In this document: positions 8,330-15,508 of the stretch, one piece after another
Layout of the letters: each line of letters opens with the position of its first letter
Position numbering within the stretch: position 1 is the first letter of the stretch
Assembly: GCA_934555865.1 (NCBI GenBank)
Contig: CAKTFI010000022.1
Span: 1-17,463, forward strand
DNA: 17,463 bases
DNA from: an uncultured Christensenellaceae bacterium
GTDB lineage: Bacteria > Bacillota > Clostridia > Christensenellales > Christensenellaceae
Direction of reading: 5' to 3'
The notes under the pieces: model-generated
The model's input: only the letters and a program-made list of their open reading frames with translations
Databases searched by the model: none
What the model was told of the DNA's origin: nothing
Position numbers and translations under genes: made by a program

Positions 8330-9565
8330 ATGCGGGAAATTTGGGATTACATTGTGATCGGGTCAGGCCCGGCGGGCAGCGTATTTTGCGCCAAAGTAGC
8401 GGAGAGCCTGCGCATTTTGCGGCTGGACGGCAGCTTTCGCGGGGAAAAGCCGTGCGGGGGGCTGCTGGCGCCGCAGGCGGCGGAGGAGATCGCGCGCCTG
8501 GGGTGGACGATGCCCACAAAGGTGCTGGCCGACCCGCAGATCTTTGCGGTGCGCACCATCGACTTGCAGGCGGAGGTCGAGCAGAGCTATCCCCGCAGTT
8601 ACCTGAACATGCGGCGGCCGGCGTTTGACGCCTGGCTGCGCGGGCTGGCGGGCAAGGGAATCACGACGATCCGGGCGCGGGCGACCGGGCTGCGGCAGGA
8701 GGCGGACGGGTGGACGGTGGAATTCCGCTGTCCGGACGGGAGCCTGGGCACGGCGCGCGGGCGGGCGGTCGTCGGCGCGGACGGCGCGGGCAGCCTGGTG
8801 CGGCGGACGGTTGCACCGGGGCGGGACATCCTGCGGTATACGGCCATCCAGCAGTGGTTTCCGGCAGAGGGAGCGGCGGCGCTGTATGCCTGCGTATTTC
8901 ACCGGCCGACGAGCGAAAGCTGTTCGTGGATCTTTACGAAGGACGGGCAGATCGCGTTCGGCGGGGCATTTGCGCCCCAGGGCGCGCGGGAGAATTTCGA
9001 GGAGCAGAAGCGGCTGCTCCGGGAGCGGTATGGCTTCCCGCTTGCGCAGGCGCTGCGGACGGAGGCCTGCGCAGTATACCGGCCGCGGCGGCGGCGCGAC
9101 CTCTATATGGGCCGGGCGGGGGCGTACCTGCTTGGCGAGGCGGCGGGGCTCATCAGCCCGAGTTCGTTTGAGGGGATCAGCTATGCCCTGAAGAGCGGCG
9201 CGGCGCTGGCAGACGCGGCGAATGCGGCGGCGATGCGGCGGGAAGGCGAGGCGGTGCAGGACGCGAGCGAAGGGAAGCCCGCGCGCGGCGGGCAGTTGGA
9301 CGGCGAAGCCGAGTGTGAAAAGATGGCGGACGAGGCGGCGCAGGAGCGGAAAGTAGCGCGGCCGGATGCGGAAGGCCGTTTGCAGATGCATGTGGAGGTC
9401 GAGGCGGCAGACGCGGCGGCGCAGGTCTTTGCGGCCTACCGGCGGGCGACGGCGGGGCTGCGGCGGGAGGTGTTGCGGCGGCGGGCAAAGCGGCCGTTCA
9501 TGTATTGGCCGTGGCTGCGCAGGATCGTGATGAAGAGCGGCGTGCAGGCGCTGCGGCGGAAGTGA
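8330..9565 (+). CDS. Geranylgeranyl-reductase-like FAD-dependent oxidoreductase with an in-frame insertion
   Basis: 411 aa. The N-terminus has the Rossmann FAD motif YIVIGSGPAGS (7-17), followed by KPCGGLL (40-46), typical of the geranylgeranyl reductase/PHBH-like group. A second FAD motif, GRAVVGADGAGSLVRR, lies at about 144-159, and LLGEAAGLISPSSFEGISYA at about 266-285 closes the FAD site. The C-terminal helix reads RPFMYWPWLRR. These enzymes reduce isoprenoid double bonds or oxidise similar substrates; the true substrate is unknown. The start is fixed by AAAGGAG (8318-8324), 5 nt before the ATG. Residues about 294-359 are a charged, low-complexity stretch flanked at DNA level by a perfect 13-bp direct repeat. 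Removing 198 bp leaves a sequence that joins smoothly (LADAAAQVFAAYRRATAG). Confidence 0.85.
   Translation: MREIWDYIVIGSGPAGSVFCAKVAESLRILRLDGSFRGEKPCGGLLAPQAAEEIARLGWTMPTKVLADPQIFAVRTIDLQAEVEQSYPRSYLNMRRPAFDAWLRGLAGKGITTIRARATGLRQEADGWTVEFRCPDGSLGTARGRAVVGADGAGSLVRRTVAPGRDILRYTAIQQWFPAEGAAALYACVFHRPTSESCSWIFTKDGQIAFGGAFAPQGARENFEEQKRLLRERYGFPLAQALRTEACAVYRPRRRRDLYMGRAGAYLLGEAAGLISPSSFEGISYALKSGAALADAANAAAMRREGEAVQDASEGKPARGGQLDGEAECEKMADEAAQERKVARPDAEGRLQMHVEVEAADAAAQVFAAYRRATAGLRREVLRRRAKRPFMYWPWLRRIVMKSGVQALRRK
9208..9418 (+). repeat. 13-bp direct repeats flanking a 198-bp in-frame insertion
   Basis: GGCAGACGCGGCG occurs perfectly at 9208-9220 and 9406-9418. The copies are 198 bp (66 codons) apart and in the same reading phase inside the flavoprotein gene. 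The enclosed DNA encodes a hydrophilic, Ala/Glu/Arg-rich segment unlike the rest of the enzyme. I see no transposase and no clear terminal inverted repeats, so the origin (insertion with target duplication, or slippage) is open. Confidence 0.6.
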
Positions 9566-9956
9566 GAGGCGGCGGGCAAGACAGTGCGAGTGTTCGCAGC
9601 GTATTGCAGCGACACGGGAAAATGCCAGGGTGCACGGTGTCCTTGGAGGGAAATTGCCGCAGGGTCGCTTGTATAAAATAGGGAAAAACAGAAAGGCAGA
9701 GAAAATGCATAATTGATAAGAATTTGCCAGCTAACAGAATGGAGATACGGCAAGGACTGCGCGGAAGTCTTGGAAGTGCCAGGCGCGGAGGTGGACGGCA
9801 GCGGCATCGTGCATGAAAATGTGAAAAGGAATGGCAATGCGGCGGGAGTGGGCGAACGGGAGATGCCTATCCAGAGCCGGATGGGGAACCAAGATGCCTA
9901 AAACCGGGCATATAAAAAACGCAGGGCGAGAACCCTGCGTTTTTTGACGGGGAAAT
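9566..9956. other. Gene-free spacer between convergent genes (391 bp)
   Basis: No convincing gene. The only notable elements are an A/T-rich TATAAAAT patch (about 9671-9678) without a properly spaced -35 box, and a bidirectional terminator at its right edge. A 62-codon frame starting with TTG at 9713 has no ribosome binding site and no recognisable protein. Confidence 0.5.
9914..9945. terminator. Bidirectional terminator between convergent genes
   Basis: Six A residues plus CGCAGGG (9914-9926) pair with CCCTGCG plus six T residues (9933-9945) around a CGAGAA loop. It ends transcripts of the flavoprotein gene (plus) and of the PgsA-like gene (minus), whose stop is 11 bp away. Confidence 0.9.
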
Positions 9957-10526
9957 TTAGCGGCGCCAGAGCCGGCGATACCACAGCGCGTATAGCACGC
10001 CGGAGGCCAAGAGCGCGGCCATGCACAGGTATAGCAGCACCTGCACGGCGGCAGGCGACAGGCGCGGGAAGGCGAGCAGCAGGAAAAAGACGGCGTACAA
10101 AAGCGCGGTCGAGCACTTGCCCCACCATTTGGCGCCGTCCAGCTTGCGGCCGGTCTGGCGCAGGAGCAGCAGTGCGGCGAGCGCGAGCGCGCCTTCCTTG
10201 ACCACGAACACGCCGCCGAGCACCCAGACGAGCGGGTAGCGCGTGCCGAGGCAGAAGAGCAGCGCAGCCTGCAAGAGCTTATCGGACAGGGGGTCGAGGA
10301 ACTTGCCGAGGTCGGTGACCTGGTGATAGTGGCGGGCGATCCAGCCGTCGGCGAGGTCGCTCAGGGCGAGGATGGCCGCCAGCGTGACGGTATAGTAATA
10401 CTGCGCCGGGGTCTGCACGCGCAAAAACAGGAGGATGAACACCGGCGTGAGCAGCAGGCGGAAGGCGCTCAAAAGATTGGGCAGGGTCAGGTTATCCAGA
10501 AAGAATTCGTGCCAAGTGGATTTCAT
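9957..10526 (-). CDS. CDP-alcohol phosphatidyltransferase, PgsA-like
   Basis: 189-aa integral membrane enzyme. It carries the full CDP-alcohol phosphotransferase signature D57-x2-D60-G-x2-A64-R65-x8-G74-x3-D78-x3-D82, all four metal-binding Asp included. The N-terminus has LPNLLSAFRLLLTPVF (15-30), typical of PgsA. Four or more hydrophobic segments are visible and the C-terminus is basic (WYRRLWRR). The family swaps the CMP of CDP-diacylglycerol for an alcohol. CDP-diacylglycerol-glycerol-3-phosphate 3-phosphatidyltransferase, the first step to phosphatidylglycerol, is most likely, but other alcohols cannot be excluded. The start at 10526 is supported by AAAGGAG (10540-10534), 7 nt upstream. 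An in-frame extension to about 10559 lacks such a site. The gene is divergent from the lipoprotein gene. Confidence 0.9.
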   Translation of the reverse strand: MKSTWHEFFLDNLTLPNLLSAFRLLLTPVFILLFLRVQTPAQYYYTVTLAAILALSDLADGWIARHYHQVTDLGKFLDPLSDKLLQAALLFCLGTRYPLVWVLGGVFVVKEGALALAALLLLRQTGRKLDGAKWWGKCSTALLYAVFFLLLAFPRLSPAAVQVLLYLCMAALLASGVLYALWYRRLWRR

Positions 10527-10584
10527 GCGGAGGCTCCTTTGGGGCGAGGTGTACATACAAGCGTATTTTGTGTTACAGGCAAGT

Positions 10585-10593
10585 ATTATAGCA
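10585..10593 (-). promoter_or_regulatory. Extended -10 promoter of the PgsA-like gene
   Basis: On the minus strand, TGCTATAAT (10593-10585) is a perfect extended -10 element. No good -35 lies at 16-18 bp, which is common for this class. It is preceded by A- and T-tracts (10596-10610) that may act as an UP-like or bent element. The start codon is about 59 nt downstream. Confidence 0.6.
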
Positions 10594-10728
10594 TGTTTTT
10601 TTTGAAAAAAGGTGCAAAACTGGGAAAAATTTTGTAAAAACTCCGAAAATAAATTTGGGGATAGCGGGAACAAAAGTGGGGAACCCTTCGTTATATAGTA
10701 TGAAATCATTTGTGAAAGGAAGATATGT

Positions 10729-11307
10729 ATGCAGAAATTGATGAAACGCGGCCTGCGGCGCGCGGTGAGCGTCCTGCTCGCCTGCCTTTGTTTGGCAGTC
10801 TTTGCCGGGTGCACCAAGAACAAGCCCTCTCAGGGCAGCAAGGTGACGCATTTGGACAGCCTGGAGCAGGTGCAGGCGTTCATTGAAAAGATCTATGAAG
10901 AGGTGGGGGAGAGCAACATGCCCATGATGGTGGAGCACCGAGAGCTGGACCTCGCCGACGCGGACGCGCTGGAGTTCAACACGGGGCTTAGGAGCGCGGA
11001 GGGCATCCGGCGGGTCGTCGTGTCCGAATCGGCGGTCGGCTCGATCGCCTATTCCATGCTGTATGTGTGCGTGAAGGACGGGGCGGACGCGGCCAAGATT
11101 CAGGCGCAGATTTTGGAGAACATCAATCCGGCCAAGTGGATCTGCGTTTCGGCGGAGCAGGAGGCCAGCATGACGCTGGGCGGCGACATTTTCTTTGTCA
11201 TGGGCGATGCGGAGACGGTGCAGGAGATGACGAAGGCGGCCAAGAAGGTGGCCGAGGCAGAGTTTTCGAGCATCGGCGCAGTACAGGAAAAGCATGTGGA
11301 ATTTTGA
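10729..11307 (+). CDS. Small predicted lipoprotein of unknown function
   Basis: 192 aa. A basic N-terminus and hydrophobic core (VSVLLACLCLAVFAGC) end in a lipobox with Cys28; Phe at -3 is less usual than Leu/Val. The mature part has no membrane segment and looks like a small alpha/beta domain, with SMLYVCVKDGADAAKIQAQI, NPAKWICVSAEQEASM and GGDIFFVMGDAETVQEM. The pattern recalls small DUF4358-like clostridial lipoproteins, but I do not recognise it firmly. It would be anchored on the outer face of the membrane. The start is supported by AAAGGA (10715-10720), 8 nt upstream. A TATAGT box at 10694-10699 is a possible -10 without a clear -35. It is monocistronic, closed by its own terminator, and divergent from the PgsA-like gene. 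Confidence 0.8.
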   Translation: MQKLMKRGLRRAVSVLLACLCLAVFAGCTKNKPSQGSKVTHLDSLEQVQAFIEKIYEEVGESNMPMMVEHRELDLADADALEFNTGLRSAEGIRRVVVSESAVGSIAYSMLYVCVKDGADAAKIQAQILENINPAKWICVSAEQEASMTLGGDIFFVMGDAETVQEMTKAAKKVAEAEFSSIGAVQEKHVEF

Positions 11308-11316
11308 GTATGCGGG

Positions 11317-11345
11317 AAGGGCGGCGGGTAGGCCGCCCTTTTTTT
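11317..11345 (+). terminator. Rho-independent terminator after the lipoprotein gene
   Basis: AAGGGCGGC (11317-11325) pairs perfectly with GCCGCCCTT (11332-11340) around a 6-nt loop, and the T-run continues to 11345. It lies 9 bp after the stop. Confidence 0.92.
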
Positions 11346-11454
11346 GTGCGGTGCGGCGGAAGAGGGAAAGCCTTGCGGCGCATTCGGCTGGCGGCCGGAA
11401 GGGCAAGTATAGGCGTGCTTAGAAAATGCAGAGGAAAAAGGAGGGTGGAGGCGC

Positions 11455-12954
11455 ATGAATTTTGCGGGGATCACATGTTTGTATTTCTTCCTGCCGGTGG
11501 TGATGGCGGGGTATTTCCTGCTGCCGCGGCGGGCGCGGAACGCGTGGCTATTGGCGGCGTCGGCGGGGTTTTACCTATGGGCGCAGCCGGTGGCGCTCTT
11601 TTGGAAGGCGGCGTTAGCAGCGGCGGCGTTTGCGGCCGGGCGCGCGATCGAGCGGGTGCGCGCGGGGAAGGCTGCGGGCGAGGAAACGCTCGAGGTGGAA
11701 TTGCCGGAGGGCGCCGCCGAGAAAAGAGGAATTGGCGACGGGGCAGGGCAGGCATTGGAGCGCCCGGCAGGCGCGCGGCGCGGGAATCTGGTCTTCTGGC
11801 TGGCGGCGGCGGTGCAGCTGGGCGTGCTGTTCCTGTATAAGTATGAGGCGGCGCTGGCGCGGGCGGTGCAGGCGGCATTTGGATGGGGGCTGCCCGTCTT
11901 TGCGGCGGCGACGCCGGTGGGGCTGTCCTTTGCGGTGTTCCAAAACCTTTCTTACCTTGCGGAGGTGCGGCGCGGGGCGGCGGCGGAGCGCCGCTTTGGG
12001 CGATATTTGCTGTATGGCGTCCTGTTTTTGAACGGGACGGCGGGGCCGATCTTCCGCTATGGCGAGGCGGCGGCGCAGATCGCGGCGCGGCGGGAGAGCA
12101 TGGCGGACGCGGCGGCTGGCTTTACGCGCATGGCGATCGGGCTGGCGAAGAAGGTCATCCTCTCCGGCGCGATGGGCGAATTTACGGCAGGCTTTCTGGC
12201 CGCGGGGGAGTACAGCGCGCTGTATTCCTGGGGGTATGCCCTGGCGGTGAGCTTGCAGGTATATTTTGACTTTTCGGGCTATTCGGACATGGCGATCGGG
12301 CTGGGGCAGGTGCTTGGCTTCCGCCTGCCGGAGAACTTCCGCTATCCCTTCTGCGCGCGGTCGGCGGGGGAATTTTGGCGGCGGTGGCATGAGAGCCTGG
12401 GCGCGTGGTTCCGCGATTACATCTACATCCCGCTGGGCGGCAGCCGGTGCGGCAAGCGGCGCATGGTGGCGGCTATTTTGTGCGTGTGGGCGGCGACCGG
12501 GCTGTGGCACGGGGTGAGCGCGAACTACCTCGCGTGGGGGATGCTGTTTGGAGGGGTCATCTGCCTGGAAAAGCTGGGCGGCGAGCGCATCCTGCGGCGC
12601 ATCCCGCGCGCGGTGCAATGGGGCCTGACGGCGGGGCTTGTGCTTATAAGCTTTGTGATCTTTGCGGGGGACAGCCTGGCGGCGAGCGGGCAGGTACTGC
12701 GCGGTATGATGGCGGGCGGCGCGCTGGGCCCGGCGGGACGGCAGGCCTTTGCCAATTACGGCGGCAGCCTGCTCCTTGCGGCGGCGGCAGCCTTCCCCTG
12801 GGGGGCGCGGGCGGTGCATGCCCTGGAAGAAAGGCCGGGCTTCCGGCAGGCGATCGGCCTGCTGCGGCCGGTCTGGGCGGCGGCGCTGCTGCTGCTTTCG
12901 ACGGCGTGGCTGGTGGACGGATCCTTTCAGGCATTTCTGTATTTTCGGTTTTGA
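11455..12954 (+). CDS. MBOAT-family O-acyltransferase, AlgI/DltB-like
   Basis: 499-aa polytopic membrane protein. MBOAT hallmarks are YFDFSGYSDMAIGLG (270-284), FRYPFCARSAGEFWRRWHES (His312), the re-entrant WFRDYIYIPLGG and the catalytic-type GLWHG (His352). In this class (AlgI, PatA, DltB) the enzyme passes an acyl group, usually acetyl, from a cytoplasmic donor through the membrane to a partner that modifies an extracellular polysaccharide or peptidoglycan. Here the partner is the DHHW-type protein encoded 9 bp downstream. Between the N-terminal membrane segments and GNLVFWLAAAVQLGVLFLYKYE there is a hydrophilic stretch of roughly 35 residues (about 76-110) that is longer than I expect for the family. 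The start has AAAGGAGG 10 nt upstream and a second GGAGG closer in. Confidence 0.92.
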   Translation: MNFAGITCLYFFLPVVMAGYFLLPRRARNAWLLAASAGFYLWAQPVALFWKAALAAAAFAAGRAIERVRAGKAAGEETLEVELPEGAAEKRGIGDGAGQALERPAGARRGNLVFWLAAAVQLGVLFLYKYEAALARAVQAAFGWGLPVFAAATPVGLSFAVFQNLSYLAEVRRGAAAERRFGRYLLYGVLFLNGTAGPIFRYGEAAAQIAARRESMADAAAGFTRMAIGLAKKVILSGAMGEFTAGFLAAGEYSALYSWGYALAVSLQVYFDFSGYSDMAIGLGQVLGFRLPENFRYPFCARSAGEFWRRWHESLGAWFRDYIYIPLGGSRCGKRRMVAAILCVWAATGLWHGVSANYLAWGMLFGGVICLEKLGGERILRRIPRAVQWGLTAGLVLISFVIFAGDSLAASGQVLRGMMAGGALGPAGRQAFANYGGSLLLAAAAAFPWGARAVHALEERPGFRQAIGLLRPVWAAALLLLSTAWLVDGSFQAFLYFRF

Positions 12955-12963
12955 GGAGGGTAT

Positions 12964-14082
12964 ATGCGAAAGAATGGGGAAAGCAAGTGCGTGCGCGCGG
13001 GGCAGTGGCTATGCGTGGCGCTGTGTATGGGCATCTTGTTCGGAGGGATGCTGGCGCACATCCTGACGCCGGACGCGGCGGTGTCGCGGCAGGAGCGGCG
13101 GCGGCTGTCCTCCCTCCCGTCGTGGGACGCGGCGGCGTGGCGGCAGGGGACCTTGGCGGAGCGCTTTGAGCGGTATGCGCAGGAGCAATTCCCGCTGCGC
13201 AGCGCCTTGCGGACGGGCAAGGCGTGCGTGCAGATGGGCCTCTTGGCGCGGAAGGAGAACCACGGTGTGTATGTGGCCGCGGGGCAGCTATATAAGCCGG
13301 AGGCGGCGCTGCATGCGGCGGAGGTGCAAAAGGCGGCGGACAAGTTCCGGGAGGTCGCGGCGCGCTACCTCGCCGGGTGCAGGCTGTATACCTGCGTCGT
13401 GCCGGACAAGAGCGAATTTTTGGTCCCGGCGGGGTGCGCGGTGGACAGCCGGGCGGTGGAGAACATCCTGCACGCGGCGCTGGGCGAGGACTTTTCGCAC
13501 ATCGAGGTGCGCGATCTCCTGGCCCCGGAGGCATATTACCGGACGGACATCCATTGGGCGCAGGAGCGCATCCTGCCCGTGGCGCAGCGCGTGGCGGGCG
13601 CGATGGGCCGGGAGGTGTCGGCATCGGACTTTACCGCTGTGCGGGCGGGGGAGCTATATGGGAGCTTTTACGGGCAGGCGGCGCTGCCCCTGGCGCCGGA
13701 TGAGCTATGGTACTTGGACAGCGAGGCCATCCGCCATATGCAGGTGTACCACCTGGAGGGCGACCGGGTTAGCGGCGTGTATGACCCCGAGAAGGCGCTG
13801 GGCGCGGGGAGCATGGACGGGTATGACCTGTTCCTCTCGGGCGCGGAGGCGTTTTTGCGCATCGACAACCCGGCGGGCGAGGGCGAGCTGGTCATTTTCC
13901 GCGATTCGTTCGGGAGCAGCCTGGCGCCGCTCCTCGCGGGGAGCTATGCGCGCGTGAGCATCGTCGACCTGCGATACATCTCGACCGAGGCGCTGGGGCA
14001 GTTTTTGGAGGTCGCGCCGGGGGCGGATGTGCTGTTTTTGTACAGCACGGCGACGCTCAACCATGCATCGATGCTGAAATAG
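12964..14082 (+). CDS. DHHW/AlgJ-like SGNH-type O-acetyltransferase partner
   Basis: 372 aa. One N-terminal membrane anchor (about 14-36) places the rest outside the membrane. The DHHW-family motif appears as TDIHW (194-198, with D195 and H197), and the nucleophile region as IFRDSFGSS (311-319, Ser315), consistent with a Ser-His-Asp triad of the AlgJ/AlgX/PatB type. A further family block is VVPDKSEFLVP (about 142-152). The likely job is to receive the acyl group delivered by the MBOAT protein and place it on a polymer. AGGAGG overlapping the MBOAT stop (12954-12959) precedes this ATG by 4 nt, so the two genes are translationally coupled. The polymer acceptor is unknown, as no glycan synthesis genes are nearby. 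Confidence 0.88.
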   Translation: MRKNGESKCVRAGQWLCVALCMGILFGGMLAHILTPDAAVSRQERRRLSSLPSWDAAAWRQGTLAERFERYAQEQFPLRSALRTGKACVQMGLLARKENHGVYVAAGQLYKPEAALHAAEVQKAADKFREVAARYLAGCRLYTCVVPDKSEFLVPAGCAVDSRAVENILHAALGEDFSHIEVRDLLAPEAYYRTDIHWAQERILPVAQRVAGAMGREVSASDFTAVRAGELYGSFYGQAALPLAPDELWYLDSEAIRHMQVYHLEGDRVSGVYDPEKALGAGSMDGYDLFLSGAEAFLRIDNPAGEGELVIFRDSFGSSLAPLLAGSYARVSIVDLRYISTEALGQFLEVAPGADVLFLYSTATLNHASMLK

Positions 14083-14093
14083 GCGGCAAAGTG

Positions 14094-14102
14094 TGGTATA
14101 CT
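14094..14102 (+). promoter_or_regulatory. Extended -10 promoter of the Rsm22-like gene
   Basis: TGGTATACT (14094-14102) is an extended -10 element, 28 nt before the start codon and just after the DHHW gene stop. This suggests the methyltransferase has its own promoter. No clear -35 box is seen. Confidence 0.5.
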
Positions 14103-14130
14103 GAGCGGGAAAAGCGAAAGGAGCGGCGGC

Positions 14131-15102
14131 ATGGAATTTCCCTTGGAATTGCGGGTAAGGATCGAGGAAGCGGCGGCGTCTGCGGCGCCGGGCGAGTTGC
14201 AGCGGGCGGCGGAGGCGATGAGCGAGGCGTACCGGACGCGCACGGGGCGCGGGGCGCGGATGGTGCAGTCGGAGGTCGCGGTGCTGGCATATGCGGCGGC
14301 GCGCATGCCGGCGACCTTTGGCGCGGCGGCGCAGGCGATGCAGTGGACGCGGGCGGCCCTGGAGGAGGCGCCGGAGAGCCTGCTGGATGTGGGCGCGGGC
14401 ACGGGCGCGGCGGCCTGGGCGGCGCGGGAGGTCTTCCCCGAGGTGCGGGAATATGCGATGTGGGAGCGCGAACCGGCGATGATCGCGCTTGCGCAGCGCC
14501 TCATGCGGGGCGAGGCGGCGTTTGCCGGGGCGGCGTGGGTGCAGGGCGACCTGCTGCACGGGCTCGCGGGGCGGCGGGCAGAGCTGGTGACGGCGGCCTA
14601 TGCATTGGGCGAGCTGACGCCGGAGGCGCGGGAGGCGGCGGTGGCGGCGCTCTATGCGGCGGCGGAGAAGGTGCTGCTGCTCGTGGAGCCGGGGACGCCG
14701 GAAGGGTATCGGCAGATGTGCGCGGCGCGGCAGCAGCTCCTGGGCCTGGGGGCGAAGATCGCGGCGCCCTGCCCGCACGAGGGGGCGTGTCCCTTGGAGG
14801 CGGGGGACTGGTGCCATTTCCGCGTGCGCGTGGCGAGAAGCCGCCTGCACAAGCGGTTGAAGGGCGGAGACGCGCCGTTTGAGGACGAGAAGTTTTGCTA
14901 TCTGGCGGTCGTGAAGCCGGGCGTGGCGGTGCATCCGGCGGCGGCGCGGGTGCTCCGGCATCCGGCAAAGCAGGCGGGCTTTGTGGAGTTGGCGGTCTGC
15001 ACGGCGGCGGGGACGCGGGAGGCGCGGCGCGTGAGCAAAAAGCAGGGCGCGGCCTTTCGCGCGGCCCGCAAGGCCGAGGCGGGCGACGAGCTGGAAGGGT
15101 GA
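14131..15102 (+). CDS. Rsm22-family SAM-dependent methyltransferase-like protein
   Basis: 323 aa. Early motif RGARMVQSEVAVLAYAAARM (40-59), SAM-binding motif I SLLDVGAGTGAA (83-94), and VEPGTPEGYRQM are all typical of Rsm22. The block APCPHEGACPLEAGDWCHF supplies C214, C220 and C228; with C290 in AVCTAAG these could bind a 4Fe-4S cluster, as reported for the mitochondrial homologue METTL17. Later comes KGGDAPFEDEKFCYLAVV. Rsm22/METTL17 proteins bind the small ribosomal subunit during assembly, and methyltransferase activity in several members is unproven. The bacterial role is presumably in ribosome maturation (inference). The start is set by AAAGGAG (14117-14123), 7 nt upstream. The coding DNA is extremely rich in GCG, GAG and CGG codons. 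Confidence 0.88.
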   Translation: MEFPLELRVRIEEAAASAAPGELQRAAEAMSEAYRTRTGRGARMVQSEVAVLAYAAARMPATFGAAAQAMQWTRAALEEAPESLLDVGAGTGAAAWAAREVFPEVREYAMWEREPAMIALAQRLMRGEAAFAGAAWVQGDLLHGLAGRRAELVTAAYALGELTPEAREAAVAALYAAAEKVLLLVEPGTPEGYRQMCAARQQLLGLGAKIAAPCPHEGACPLEAGDWCHFRVRVARSRLHKRLKGGDAPFEDEKFCYLAVVKPGVAVHPAAARVLRHPAKQAGFVELAVCTAAGTREARRVSKKQGAAFRAARKAEAGDELEG

Positions 15103-15508
15103 GAGCGGCGCAGCGCAGCGGAGATGGGTTGGAATGCGGCGGAGGCCGCCTGGAAGGGAAAAGGAGAAATCCCGGACGAGCGGTGGCGGCTTGCGCGCGC
15201 GGGAGACTTGTTCAAGAAAACAGAGCATATGGGAGGCGTCCGCGGGAAAGCGACAATGGGGAAGCGCCCAGGGCCCGGACGGCGGAAAGAAAATTTTGGA
15301 AGGAAAACGCCTGCCGGAGAAGCGTCCGTGCGGCGGAAGTTGAGGACAGCCGCGAGACGGCTGCCGCAGGAAATATGAAGGAAAATGCAGGACGCGGCGA
15401 GGCCACAAGGATGTGCAAGCGCCGGGCGACCGCGTGACGGCGAGAGAGGGGAAGAAGCCTGCTTGCCGGAGGGCGGCAGACGGGAAAGCGCGAGGAAGGC
15501 GGGAAACG
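15103..15508 (+). other. Gene-free spacer (406 bp)
   Basis: No recognisable protein, RNA or terminator. The plus strand is purine-rich; 42 of 60 bases in 15241-15300 are A or G by hand count. An open frame extends the downstream phosphatase upstream to 15413, but that part has no family match and is read as non-coding. Confidence 0.5.

Noticed and set aside
9713..9901. A 62-codon plus-strand frame in the spacer before the PgsA-like gene
   Set aside because: TTG start without a ribosome binding site, and no recognisable protein.
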